Shown: positions 54,395-64,000 of the stretch, piece after piece | How positions within the stretch are numbered: position 1 is the stretch's first letter | How the letters are laid out: every line of letters starts with the position of its first letter | Assembly (NCBI GenBank): GCA_029706075.1 | Contig: JAINUG010000020.1 | Coordinates: 7,745,546 to 7,809,545 of the forward strand | Direction of reading: 5' to 3' | Source of the DNA: Aldrovandia affinis | Taxonomy: Eukaryota; Chordata; Actinopteri; Notacanthiformes; Halosauridae | Length of the DNA stretch: 64,000 bases | Notes under the pieces: generated by a model | Told to the model about the DNA's origin: nothing | Seen by the model: the letters and a program-made list of their open reading frames with translations, nothing else | Databases searched by the model: none | Translations under genes and position numbers: made by a program

Positions 54395-54666
54395 CAGTCT
54401 TGTTCGTACATCCTGCCAGAGCCAGGTAAACCCCACTGTTTATGTTCAGTTATGTTTATGTTTATTATCAGCTCGTCCACCCTGGAGAGTTATCTACCAG
54501 GTTGATGAATATATATGAACGGGAAGGAAACGCCAACTCTAACCAGTCAATCGTGAGCTGTCAACTTTTTGCTGCACATCAAAGACGGTTTTTAATAATA
54601 ATTTCTCTAGATGTTCAGAGTCAATGTGATTTTATGCATATATTGTATTTTTTTATCTCCTGTACA

Positions 54667-54774
54667 ATGAAGGCAATGTGGAGAGGAACAATATGCCTCG
54701 TTATTTTATTTTTCATATTCCATTCTGCGTGCATGGGTAGAATCCTGCAAGGGCTTCAATTTGATTGGTCCCAG
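54667..54774 (+). CDS. Candidate exon 1 with signal peptide
   Basis: The ATG has A at -3. 36 codons end exactly at a GT donor. Confidence 0.35.
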
Positions 54775-57700
54775 GTATAAGAGAGCAAAATAATAGTCTG
54801 ATTAGCCAACAGCAGGCAATTTTTTTCAACCATAACTGAGTTCTTCAACATGGAATATGCTTATTCAACATGCAGGTAACTGCCAAAATAAAAACAAAAC
54901 TTTGGTAACCCAAAGCATTAGCATTAGCATTATTTTGTCTAACCCCTGTATGTAGAAGGGATTCATCTGGGTCCCTACTGCAGCAGGTCTGCCAGGCCAG
55001 AAGACCCTGGGCTCTCTCTCTGTCACACTAAACTTTGTAATCTGAATCATTCCTGCCAGCTTCCATCCAAGCAGGCAGGGTGGATTGCTGCATTAGGGAA
55101 CCATGCTAGCTTTTGAACCAGCAACTTTTTGAAGAGCCTGACCAGGCTGCTCATAACCTTACGGTACTATGAGTCTGAGCAGGCTGCTCATAACCTTACG
55201 GTACTATGAGCCTGACCAGGCTGTGACAAGCTTGGTGTCCGTGGGTCCCGAGTGGACCAGTTCCACCTTCAGACTGACCATGCAAAATGCCTCCAGACGC
55301 CAGCGTCTTCACTAAACAAATCTCCAAAAGTCCACCTCTTTTCCATGAGTTTACGTCACACAGAGGGCCGAGGTGCGTTTCTGGGAGTTTGGGAATGGGT
55401 TAAACCAGTGCTTCTCAATTATTTTCTGTTACGCCCCCCCTAGGAAGAAGAAAACATTTTGCCAAAAAAAGCTGAGACCAGTTTATGTATTTCGCGGACC
55501 GGGGGGGGGTGCTATGCAAAAAAAAAAAATTGCGCCCCTCGGAACCGGTCCACGGTGCAAAAGTGGTTGTTTTTTTAACGTTTTCTTAAATTTTGCGCCC
55601 TCAAAATCTTGCGCCTGGTGCGACCGCCTTGCACCACTTGCACCCCCCACGCTACGCCTCTGGTCACACGCGCCCCCCCTGGCATCGCACCGCGCCCCCC
55701 CAAGGGGGCGCGCCCCACTATTTGAGAAACACTGAGTTAAACCAACCCCTCGTGTCTAGTCCTAGCAGTTTGATAGATATATGCATGCTCTACACCTGTC
55801 CCTACATCCATCTGCCTCAGAGAAAAAATCATGCGAATGTTAATAGTGCCATCTAGTGTTTAACTTGATCATTACATGAAACATAAAGAGCAAACAGGGT
55901 AATTTATTTACAGCTACATTTATATGCCATCAATAGTTTGGTCAGTATCATATGCAGCTTGTAAATAGATCTACAAACACACAAGTTATAAAGAGTACAT
56001 TTTTCTGCCGTCACAAAAGTTGTGAAAGCACACACTAAACTATAGTGACGAATTGTTTTGCGTTTGTTCATCAACGTCTTGGTTATGTAAGGGTGTGAAA
56101 ATAGTTTAGCACATCTGAGATCTAAATAGCTAAAAACCTGGTTTTATCAGAACTGGTCACATTTATTTCAGGCTGTGGGAGGGCTATATGCTAATCTCAT
56201 GAATATTCATGATTCATTGTCCACACCTCTAAGATCTGTCAGATGGGCCATCGCTGTCACAAAGGCCAGGCCATCAGACAAAGACAAAAGCCATCAGAGT
56301 AAGCAAGTCAGTGAGCTATGCAGAAGACAGAAAAAAAAAATGCTTTTTTCATTTTGGAAGATTTATTGAAAACAGCACAAACTATATACAAAAAAATCTA
56401 AATTAAAACACGGTGAAACATTAAAAAATCTGTTTTTTACAGTCCTTGGTGCCACTTCTCAAAACAGTTTCTGGTCAACTGTAGGCACAAGGGCACATCA
56501 CAAACCTTGCACTCCCATGGAGTGCACATCTTACAGAGTACGCATTTCTTGCGACCAACAGTAGCCCGTTTGCCAACATCCACAGTCTGTTTGCCAGTGG
56601 GCACAGGCACATGATCAAAAGTAGCCTGTTGTCTGGGTACCTTCTGTGAGACACCACACAGCTGTGCAATGAGCTCCTCCTGGAAAGCCTTGTGAGTCAT
56701 GGCTTCCTGTTGTCCCAGTGATGACAGTTCGGTGTGTAGGAGGTACGCATTTATGGCGGCAATGTCCAAGAAATGTAAAAACAATGTCCGGTACCATTTC
56801 ATTGTTTTGTGCTGCGCTGTGTAGTACTGTATGAGTTGGTCAGACAGATCAACACCCCCCATGTGCTTATTGTAGGCATGCTGAATTGTGTCCATGAAAG
56901 GTCTGAGCCTGAACAGCTTGTCGTACTGTGGCGTTCCCCGCTTCCTGTCATTTTCTTGGTCCTTGTCTGGATCACTCATGTGTACATTCCAGGAAATAGC
57001 TCTGTATCTGTCCCTGGTCATAATAATCGCTGGGAATGGGCAAGAAAAGATGCTATTCTGTCGCCAGTAATCCCTGATTTCGTGCTGCTTTACCATGGCC
57101 ATGTAAAACAGTAGTCCAATGTACTTGTAGAATTCCTCAACCCCAACATCAGACCACGTGTACTTGGAGCCCTTTGCTTGTGCCATGGCAGCCTGCTTGT
57201 TCGTGTTCCTACACAGTGTGTTGACAGCATCTTTAGGAACATACAGTTTGAACAAGTCCAGAGGAGTGTGGTTGTCTGCCAAATTGAGTTGCACTCCAGG
57301 TGGCCGTGCAGGCTGGAACCGTGACACTGGTGGAGCCTCATCAGGAGCTGTCTCGGTTTTCCATGGCGGATGCCTGGATGCTTGTGAGGCTGGTGTATGA
57401 ATCCTGCTTAGCTTTTCTGTGGCAACTTGTAGAGGCGCTCTGGTACCACTGTAAGAACTAACCAAAAAAAGGTTGTTAGGAAATGTGATATTTACATCAT
57501 ACACAAATCTCTACAGAATACAAACATCACATCTGGCAGAGGAATGCCACATATTACAAATCATACAGCCTAACAATAATGCACATAAGACACATACCTT
57601 TGTGTAGGAGTCCTGCGTGGCTTTTTTGGTGGAGGAGGATGTGTTTTGTCTTCCACATCGTCGTCACTGTAAACATAAAAAGCAAAAGGTTGTAAGGACA

Positions 57701-59168
57701 CAATACATCAGAGCATTACAGTGAATAGCTTTTTTTAAATAACATTTTAGGCTGTTTGAAAAGTATTTTTACATAGATCTTGAGTACATACACGAGTATT
57801 TGAAAACAAGGGAAATAAAATAAATGTCAGCATACACAGACTGTTGCTAGCAGATCGAAAGCGTAAACACAGACAAGATGCTACATAAGAGTTTTTATAA
57901 CTTTTTAGGCTGTTTGAAAAGTATTTTTACATAGATCTTGAGTACATATTGCAATTTGTCACGTTGCAACAAGCGGAATATGTAGTCACAAGACGCGGAA
58001 TTCATACATTTTCACGAGTATTTGATAACATGGCAAATAAAATATAGTTACTTACTCTTTGTCAGTTAGGTCCTCAGCTGGATCAATTCTAAATTGAAAA
58101 TGCTGTCTCTCTTCATCTGAATCCTCTTCAGAATCGGGACATGATGAGCTGTTGTCCTCGTCGCTTTCCATCAATGCTCTCAAACACTCGAACGCAGAAA
58201 ATCTTGTCATCTTGAATAAAACGTGTTTCAAATTGTCGGGACATTTTATGTGTTGTTTACGCCGGCGTTTTCACACATGCCGGGCGCCCGGAGGGATGGG
58301 ACAGTCAGTTTGCCAGAGGAGGCAGAGCTGGCTGGGGTGTAGGGTGTGATGAGTGTCTGGAGGTAAGGGGGAGCAGTTCCCCAACCACTTGAAAAGCAAG
58401 CACCAGTGATTTTAATCTGATGCGTGCTGCGATGGGGAGCCAGTGGAGAGTAGAGGGGTGACATAGGTGAACTTAGGTTGATTAAACACCAGTAGGCCTG
58501 TAGGCCTGCCAGCAAGAAATTGCAGTAGTCCAGACATGAGATCACCAGGGCCTGGACCAGGAGTTGTGTGGCCTCTTGGGTGAGGAACGGAGTCATAATA
58601 TAATATAAAAAAATATAAACTATTTATGAGCTAAATCCCTGTAATAGTAACAACAAACCTTTATCTATCTGAAGTTGTTTTTTTTAAGGCATCAATATCA
58701 AAATGTATATGCAAAACAGTTCAAACCAAGCCCTAATGATTCCCCTAATTGTCTCTGTAAAACCATAACTTTCGCTCTTCTTATTACCCCTCAGTGACAT
58801 ATGCACATGGATGTTCAAACTAGAATACTCCCACTAAAAATGGCACAACAACGCTGTTGAATTGCCAGTGAGATGCTGTATTGCAGCTGACATTAAAAAC
58901 CGACACACTTGGCATTTATTTGTTTATCTTTCAGGGATGTGAGCTCGGCACAAGATTTGATCTGATCGAGCCAGTAGGGCGTAACGTTGCAATAAGAAAA
59001 CGATGCTATGAAGGCATCATCAAGCCAATGGGGCTGTGCGACAGAATGCAGAACCCGCGGTTCAGATTTAAGCAGGAGAACAGTGCCGCTTACTGGACAA
59101 TATCAGCAACGCGTCCTTTTCAATTGGCAAACTTAATTATTTTCTGCAGCGCACGTTACTCATTTTAA
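54667..59168 (+). CDS. Candidate small secreted protein, two exons, family not recognised
   Basis: Exons 54667-54774 and 58935-59168 join in phase 0 to 114 codons (113 residues plus stop). Exon 1 encodes a convincing signal peptide: MKAMWRGTICLVILFFIFHS, with likely cleavage after ACMG. It then ends at CAG|GTATAA, a moderate donor. Exon 2 follows a strong acceptor (tttatttgtttatctttcag) and starts GCELGTRFDLIEPVGRN, with Cys again in RKRCYEG and GLCDRM. The 4.2-kb intron holds a hAT MITE and a piggyBac element. I do not recognise the protein. It sits where mammals have LKAAEAR1 between OPRL1 and NPBWR2 but does not resemble it. More exons are possible, and chance splice sites cannot be excluded. 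Confidence 0.3.
54870..54895. mobile_element. Isolated Tc1-like terminal fragment
   Basis: aggtaactgccaaaataaa matches the complement of the terminus of element F at 40000-40019. Confidence 0.5.
55406..55734 (+). mobile_element. hAT-type MITE
   Basis: CAGTGCTTCTCAA and TTGAGAAACACTG form the terminal repeats. The 8-bp flanks ggttaaac (55398-55405) and agttaaac (55735-55742) match at seven of eight, as expected for hAT. The interior is GC-rich and has no coding capacity. Confidence 0.9.
55743..56436. other. Flank of the piggyBac element
   Basis: No gene is recognised. On the minus strand a poly-A signal (AATAAA, near 56362) lies about 75 bp past the transposase stop. The inverted atgaatattcat at 56196 may be near the element end, but no TTAA-flanked terminal repeats were found. 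Confidence 0.35.
56437..58210 (-). pseudogene. piggyBac-like transposase gene, three exons, catalytic core deleted in frame
   Basis: Exons 58210-58056, 57666-57598 and 57448-56437 join with matching phases (GA|T, AG|T) through good splice sites (GTAAGT, then tttacag; GTATGT, then cttacag) to 411 residues. The N-terminus is acidic (ESDEDNSSS, DSEEDSDEE), followed by a Pro/Lys segment. The piggyBac core starts at DLFKLYV and runs through YIGLLFYMAM and RLRPFMDTI. It then jumps to YNKHMGGVDLSDQ, the third catalytic region, followed by KTMKWYRTLFLHF. About 150 residues with the first two catalytic Asp are missing. The C-terminal Cys-rich zinc domain (KKCVLCKMC, then CKVCDVPLC) is intact. Without the core it cannot transpose, yet there is no stop. 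Confidence 0.88.
57746..58045. repeat. Direct duplication inside piggyBac intron 1
   Basis: A block of about 47 bp (taggctgtttgaaaagtatttttacatag...) occurs at 57748 and again at 57905. Each is followed by a cacgagtatttgaaaaca-type sequence. Confidence 0.8.
58270..58596 (-). pseudogene. LINE reverse transcriptase C-terminal fragment
   Basis: The minus strand reads FLTQEATQLLVQALVISCL, then LDYCNFLLAGL, and later PPYLQTLITPYTPA and SGKLTVPSLRAPG. It is a typical fish LINE tail with an internal deletion. Confidence 0.85.
58597..58934. other. Intergenic or intronic, nothing recognised
   Basis: AT-rich. It ends in a good polypyrimidine tract and AG at 58934. Confidence 0.35.
58935..59168 (+). 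CDS. Candidate exon 2
   Basis: The frame is open for 77 codons from the acceptor to TAA. The first 55 codons look protein-like (balanced charge, Cys, Trp); the last 20 may be read-through into non-coding sequence. Confidence 0.35.
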   Translation, partial: GCELGTRFDLIEPVGRNVAIRKRCYEGIIKPMGLCDRMQNPRFRFKQENSAAYWTISATRPFQLANLIIFCSARYSF

Positions 59169-59238
59169 GCAGGTTGGTGTATTACTCCCTGCCTTCGCTT
59201 TTTTGAGGTCAAATTTAAGGTCGTAATTGCTTAAGTGG

Positions 59239-59597
59239 GCGGCACGGTGGTGCAGTGGATAGCGCTGTCGCCTCACAGCAAGAAGGTCTCGGGTTCGAAT
59301 CCAGGCCGGGGGCCTTTCTGTGCGGAGTTTGCATGTTCTCCCGTGTCCGCGTGGGTTTCCTCCGGGTACTCGGTTTCTTCCCACAGTCCAAAGACATGCA
59401 CGTTAGGCTAATTGGAGAGTCTAAATTGCCCGTAGGTATGAGTGTGTGAGTGAATGGTGTGTGTGCCCTGTGATGGATTGGCGACCTGTCCAGGGTGTAT
59501 TCCTGCCTCTCGCCGGAACGCATGCTGGGATAGGCTCCAGCCCCCGCGACCCTGACCAGGAATAAGCGGCTTAGATAATGGATGGATGGATGGATGG
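59239..59597 (+). mobile_element. tRNA-derived SINE with GGAT tail
   Basis: The head ggcggcacggtggtgcagtggatagc and B-box gggttcgaatcc precede the widespread fish body (gtttgcatgttctccc, gtccaaagacatgcacg, aattgcccgtagg, gataggctccagc). The tail is (ggat)n. Flanking 13-bp duplications ATTGCTTAAGTGG at 59226-59238 and 59598-59610 are perfect. Confidence 0.95.
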
Positions 59598-59610
59598 ATT
59601 GCTTAAGTGG

Positions 59611-60360
59611 AAATACATTTTTTGACATTTTACTTGTAATAAATATTTGGCCTCAGTCATTGGGGTTTTCTCGTAAGTGTGATCTTTAAAATCATAGGTG
59701 GCAGCATTGCACCATTTACGACAAACTCTTTCAGAGGAGAATGTTTGCTGGGTGAATAAGAAGACAATAAAACACATTTTTAAAAGATTGATAGAACACC
59801 GATCAAGCTAAGATGAATCTTAGACGTAGGCTGTGTATTTTGTTTTGAATAGTCGATGGAGAAACGACTGAGAGCCTCAATTTAAGCTTTTTAAAGTGTT
59901 CACCTGTGGATGTGGGATTTACTGAGGAAACTATCAGCGGAAGCGGAAAAAATCACTTGAACATATACTGTATGAGGTTATAATTACAATTTCATATTCT
60001 ATGAGAAATAAATTACAGAAGTTGTTCACAAAAGTTGATTTCCTCTATAGATTGTTTATTGAGTTGGGGAAAACAAAAAACATGTCATTCCAGTCAAAGA
60101 CCGTACAGACGTACCTGTGAACGATTCTAATGGAATCACATCCATTTATCTTTCAATTAAAATGAACAATCAAATCTCGTTGTTTTTTAAAGTTTATTCT
60201 TCAGCAAATGCGTAAATAAATAAAAAGCACAAATAGCAAGCATTATACAAGGTTTGGCAAGGAGATAAACTATTTATACAATTCAGGTAAATTCAGTTCG
60301 CATCGTAGAGACTTTCTTTGGCATTTGGAGCGAAATTCAATTGCTCTCTATAACTTTTCG
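59611..60360. other. Intergenic, downstream of npbwr2
   Basis: AT-rich. Minus-strand AATAAA signals near 60050 and 60190 could serve npbwr2 if its 3' UTR is long. No gene is recognised. Confidence 0.35.
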
Positions 60361-60368
60361 CCCCAGAG

Positions 60369-60686
60369 CAGGGCTGGACTGGCTATATAGTCTACCGGGC
60401 AAATGCCCGGTGGGCCGGTCTAGTTTTGGGCCGGTAGGGCCTCGGTAGGGCCGGTAGAATCATTTTATATATATTATACCACGGACCGGGTGTTCCGAGG
60501 GGCGCAATACATTTTCGCGCATATAAACGAACTGGTCTCAGCTTCTTTTCGCGCAGCCCCCCCGCCCCGTCGACAGATTTATTCGCGCAGCACCCCGGTC
60601 GACAGAAAATGCGGCGCTCGCACCGGGTGCCGGGCCGGTCTGAGCGCGAAATGGCAGGGCCGATTTTTTCTCCCAGTCCAGCCCTG
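60369..60686 (+). mobile_element. hAT-type MITE with perfect 8-bp duplication
   Basis: CAGGGCTGGACTGG and CCAGTCCAGCCCTG are perfect 14-bp terminal repeats. ccccagag flanks it at 60361-60368 and 60687-60694. The interior includes an inverted copy of part of the other MITE (60480-60545 against 55467-55555). Confidence 0.95.
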
Positions 60687-60694
60687 CCCCAGAG

Positions 60695-61440
60695 GCATCG
60701 AAGTGAATCGCGAGAAACACTGAAATGCGGCGGCTTTATTGGCCGGTGGGCACACCCTTGCAAAACCACAGGTTACACACTCAGAGCAAATGGCATATGC
60801 CCAAACACGTCCCGAATTTTTGCAGAGGCAATTTCAGGCAGATGGGCAGGGTCTCGGCTGATATTTTTGATGATATTTTCGTGGTGTTGCATATTGCATG
60901 GTGCTACACCTTTGAAAATGAATTAATTCCACGACTTAAATGAGTAAAAACACCGGGTATATAACTTGTATTCAATCTGAAATGGCCTTTTATAGGTGGA
61001 TAATATATTATTTTAAAGAAAGGGGGGGGGGGGCATATCGAAAATGCTCGTTGTTCTTCAGGCACACAGCACACTCACAAACTATACACGAGGCAGTGTA
61101 CATTCACGTGGCATCATTCAAACCGACGTCAGTATTTACAATATGGTACAATACCGGTTGAATTTAATGTCCATTCCTGGTAGAATAAAAAACACCCTCA
61201 ACTTGGTCCAATTTTATGCAAACGTGACAACTAGGTGGCTAATGCACGTGGTCTATTATTTTTGTTTTGTCATGACTCTCCCTCGCGCGTGTACCAGCGT
61301 AAGTATTACACCAGAGGGAGACAAACGCTCAATTAAAAAGTAAAGAAAAAACTTTCTCTGCATGCACGTATATGGCCATATTAGCGAACTATCAAACAAA
61401 TTGTATACACGTGGCAGTTATTCTTGCTGCACATTCAGGA
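60695..61440. other. 3' flank or 3' UTR of npbwr2
   Basis: No other gene is recognised. A minus-strand AATAAA (ccaataaagcc) lies near 60736 and a (G)n run at 61022-61032. Confidence 0.4.
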
Positions 61441-62451
61441 TTACTTACACTCGAGCATTTTCTTAAATGCCTTTCTAAAGCTGTCATCAAGGAAGGCGTA
61501 CAGGAAAGGGTTGAGACACGAGTTGGCATAGCTCAGGCTGGTGATGAAATAGGAGATCCCGATCACGAGCGGCGTGGTAGTCAGGTCCGTGGTGAGGGCG
61601 ACGATGGTGCTGAGGTGGAACGGCGTCCAGCAGAACAGACAGACCGCAAGCACGACAAACACCATGACCGTCACTTTCTTTTTAGCTTTATCCAGAGCCT
61701 TGGCGTTGGAATTCAGCCGCATGTTCCTCAGCTTGTACAGCATCACGGTGTAGAGGATGCAGATGGTGGACACGGGGAAGGCGAAGCCGAGGAGCAGGGT
61801 GTAAATCCGACTAGCTTTGAACCAGAGACCCTCCGGGCTGGGGAAAATCAAGACGCAGCTCTTCCTCTTCGCGTCGTCTGGGCTAACGTAAATTCCCGCG
61901 AATACGGTGAAAGGCAAGACTATTAGAATGACCAGCAGCCAGACGCAGACGCTGACGGTTTTGGCCGCTCGGTAAGTGCGGTGGGGCATTCGCTTGAAGC
62001 CCACGGTCGCCAACACCACCAGGTACCGATCGATACTCATAACTGTGAGAAAGTAGATGCTGGAGAATATGTTGTAGTGGTCTATGGATAGTATGATCTT
62101 ACACAGTACCTCTCCGAAGGGCCAGTAATGCAAGAGATGCTCTGCGATGTTGATTGGTAGTACTAAAGTGAACAGGTCATCGGCGATGGCCAGGTTGAGG
62201 ATGAACATGTTGGTAACCGTCTTCATTCTGGGCGCTTTTAAAATGACATAAATAACAGCTGTGTTGCCAGTCAATCCCACTGCACATATCACCGAGTATA
62301 TGATTGGCAGAACGATGTAGAAATCTCGGTAGAAGGACTGCGATGGGGAGGCACAGTTTGAATCAGTCCCGTTCTGGAAATTGAAGGTATAAAGCTGCAC
62401 AGAGCTGTTGCACGGAGAGTTCGTGCTGTCTGAGTTGGAAATATTTTCCAT
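61441..62451 (-). CDS. npbwr2: Neuropeptide B/W receptor 2
   Basis: A single-exon class A GPCR of 336 residues, against about 330 in mammals, coupling to Gi at the plasma membrane and activated by neuropeptides W and B. The N-terminus has several Asn-X-Ser/Thr sequons (NIS, NSS, NGT). TM1 has GLTGNTAVIYVIL, TM2 LNLAIADDLFTLVLP, TM3 the disulfide Cys and DHYNIFSSIYFLTVM then DRYLVV. TM6 has CWTPFHLS and TM7 SYANSCLNPFLYAFLDD. VNIAEHLL-type and YWPFGE motifs around ECL1 are diagnostic of NPBWR. The position opposite oprl1 matches NPBWR2, whereas NPBWR1 neighbours OPRK1 in mammals. The start at 62451 is the first ATG after a likely splice acceptor. No lesion is seen. Confidence 0.96.
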   Translation of the reverse strand: MENISNSDSTNSPCNSSVQLYTFNFQNGTDSNCASPSQSFYRDFYIVLPIIYSVICAVGLTGNTAVIYVILKAPRMKTVTNMFILNLAIADDLFTLVLPINIAEHLLHYWPFGEVLCKIILSIDHYNIFSSIYFLTVMSIDRYLVVLATVGFKRMPHRTYRAAKTVSVCVWLLVILIVLPFTVFAGIYVSPDDAKRKSCVLIFPSPEGLWFKASRIYTLLLGFAFPVSTICILYTVMLYKLRNMRLNSNAKALDKAKKKVTVMVFVVLAVCLFCWTPFHLSTIVALTTDLTTTPLVIGISYFITSLSYANSCLNPFLYAFLDDSFRKAFKKMLECK

Positions 62452-62490
62452 CTTTGTAGGCTATCTCACGGCAGATTCTGGGATACAGCC

Positions 62491-63030
62491 CTGAAATTCA
62501 CATACAAAAGGAAAGGGAAACATCTATATGCAGTTTTATTTTCGGAAATTTCCACCAGTTTCCTCATTTTATTGTCATTTTAATTGATTTATTTAATTGT
62601 AACCTACTTTGCAGCCCAGAAGATACAAACACGATGCCACCATTAAATCATCATTACAATGTATGCAGGGATTTTTAAAAATACTCTAGGTATGGTCATA
62701 GTGAGTTAATCACATTAATATGCTAATGAATTTGCAGTAGCCTACGCCTGAAAACGTACTTTGTATTTGCAATAGGTATCATGCAAACATAAATGACAAT
62801 ATTATCAGTACTCACCTGTAATAAAGATATTAATGCACTTATCCAAAAATGCCAAATTCACAAATAACAAAATAGTGTAGATCGACTTTTCATGTTAACA
62901 ATTCTACAAGTAAACGGTGAAAAAGTTAATAAAACTTGTTCACATAATTGCATGAATGGATCTATGCACACCCGCACATCGTGAATGGAGAAACGGAGAC
63001 CTATTCAGTACGTAGTAAGCTGCACTTACC
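62491..63030 (-). other. npbwr2: Probable 5' UTR intron of npbwr2
   Basis: On the minus strand a strong donor CCG|GTAAGT lies at 63030/63029, and an acceptor tgtgaatttcag ends at 62491, 40 bp before the ATG. Another donor (ACAG|GTGAGT) lies at 62816/62815. The actual leader structure needs transcript evidence. Confidence 0.5.
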
Positions 63031-63125
63031 GGAGTGGAAAACGTCGCCACTCTCCCCTCTGCCGCGCCACTGCTGTTCACAGTATCCGCTCGAGCTGCCC
63101 GTTTAAGGCATGTAGCGTGGGTGTG

Positions 63126-63133
63126 TGACGTCA
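63126..63133. promoter_or_regulatory. npbwr2: CRE palindrome upstream of npbwr2
   Basis: A perfect TGACGTCA lies about 95 bp upstream of the proposed leader-exon donor, in a locally CpG-rich stretch. It is the consensus site for CREB/ATF factors. Use in vivo is inferred from position only. Confidence 0.5.
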
Positions 63134-64000
63134 TCCTCATCGCGAGCTGGCCGTCATTATTCCATGCTGAATTATCAACCGTTTGTCAATATGGACAACT
63201 AATAAGGGTTAATGATGGACTGACACATCCGAGTTCGTATCAACCTGCATGAATGCATCTATGTACTGTGTACAGGTATGTTTGTATGTTTTGTAATTTG
63301 TGGGTTATACGTTCTATGTACATTTTATTATGTGCTTTTTTTTTTGCCAGAACTTCATATGTGCAAGACAAATTCCCTCTCGAGGGCAATAAAGTTTTAT
63401 ATTCTGTTCTATTCTAGCTACATTATTTATTAAGACAGAATGCACATAAGTAGCTAGAAGTGCCCTAATGCTGTTTGTTGCATTCCTCATTCCTCAGTTT
63501 ATTTTCTGCTGATATATTTCACAGTATGTACCCTACAATAAGCATGTACCCTATAAAGCAATCAGCCAGCATTTAAGTACAGTGCCTTTTATGTAACTGT
63601 AACATTTTTATATTACAAAGCCACAGGCCCGGTTCCAGAACAAAATCACTAAGTGCATCTGAAGTGCATCTGAAAGTGGGGGTGCACTAGTAGCTAGCTG
63701 CATTGCACACTGTGCTGGCTGGCACAGTCTGCCTCTGTGTCTTTGGCTGTGATGGCGGCGGCGGCGGCGGCGGTGCTGCTGGTGCTCGGCTTCTGCTGCA
63801 ACCATTCAAGAATATCCATTATGATGTTGTAGCTAGCTACACCTAGCTAACCATTTGCAAACTGGTCTCACACACTAAGAAGTTGACTACGCTAGGTCAA
63901 AATTCTCTGTGACACCAAACAAATGCCATGTGACAATAGAGAAGGAGGGTATGACCTGAGGGGCAACTTTAACTTAAAACAACCTAGTGTACATACCACT
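63134..64000. other. Upstream flank of npbwr2
   Basis: No confirmed gene. A (GGC)n run at 63753-63774 falls in two short frames: a plus-strand Ala/Leu-rich one and a minus-strand 41-codon one starting MDILEWLQQKPSTSS at 63819. The latter resembles the N-termini of hAT-type transposase genes in fish but is too short to assign. Confidence 0.35.

Noticed and set aside
56174..56297. Extra exon for the candidate secreted gene, after an atttatttcag acceptor
   Set aside because: The frame is open, but the nearest donor gives phase 1, which does not fit the exon at 58935. The position suggests it may be part of the piggyBac element.

Overview
The window looks like a chromosomal segment from a ray-finned fish, probably a teleost. 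It carries vertebrate GPCR genes with GT-AG introns. The dispersed repeats are of fish type: many Tc1-like transposons, L2-like LINE pieces, tRNA-derived SINEs including one with a GGAT tail, a Gypsy fragment, a piggyBac element and hAT MITEs. Microsatellites and minisatellites are abundant. I cannot name the species.

Two host genes are certain. oprl1 (nociceptin/orphanin FQ receptor) lies on the + strand in three coding exons (6208-6416, 38377-38732, 46972-47498), joining in frame to 363 codons. Its first intron is about 32 kb and its second about 8.2 kb. npbwr2 (neuropeptide B/W receptor 2) is a single-exon 336-codon gene on the - strand (61441-62451) with a likely 5' UTR intron and a perfect CRE palindrome upstream. 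The two genes converge, as OPRL1 and NPBWR2 do in mammals. Between them, exons at 54667-54774 and 58935-59168 could form an unrecognised gene for a small secreted protein. They share phase 0, and the first encodes a clear signal peptide downstream of a TATA box.

Most of oprl1 intron 1 is mobile DNA. From 6832 to 14539 there is a tandem array of four LTRs (TG...CA) and three short internal regions, all in - orientation, with a PBS-like site and a polypurine tract. The internals carry no reverse transcriptase. They encode a long coiled-coil protein whose middle third closely resembles GRIPAP1 (GRASP-1), so the element seems to have captured a host gene fragment. A second, diverged LTR element (21752-23714) shares the 5' coiled-coil module but has a different middle part. 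The pair suggests a family of non-autonomous LTR elements with exchangeable host-derived modules. I consider this the most novel content of the window.

The rest of intron 1 holds Tc1 copies (14554-15443, 15444-17024, 23720-24275, 30724-31090, 31685-32673, 32940-34175), LINE fragments, a Gypsy pol remnant (28190-30710) and a solo-LTR-like repeat. Intron 2 holds a SINE with perfect target-site duplications, minisatellites and an almost intact Tc1 copy. The region downstream of oprl1 holds a palindrome, an inverted copy of the solo-LTR-like repeat, more Tc1 and LINE pieces, a three-exon piggyBac transposase gene with its catalytic core deleted in frame, and two hAT MITEs that share internal sequence.
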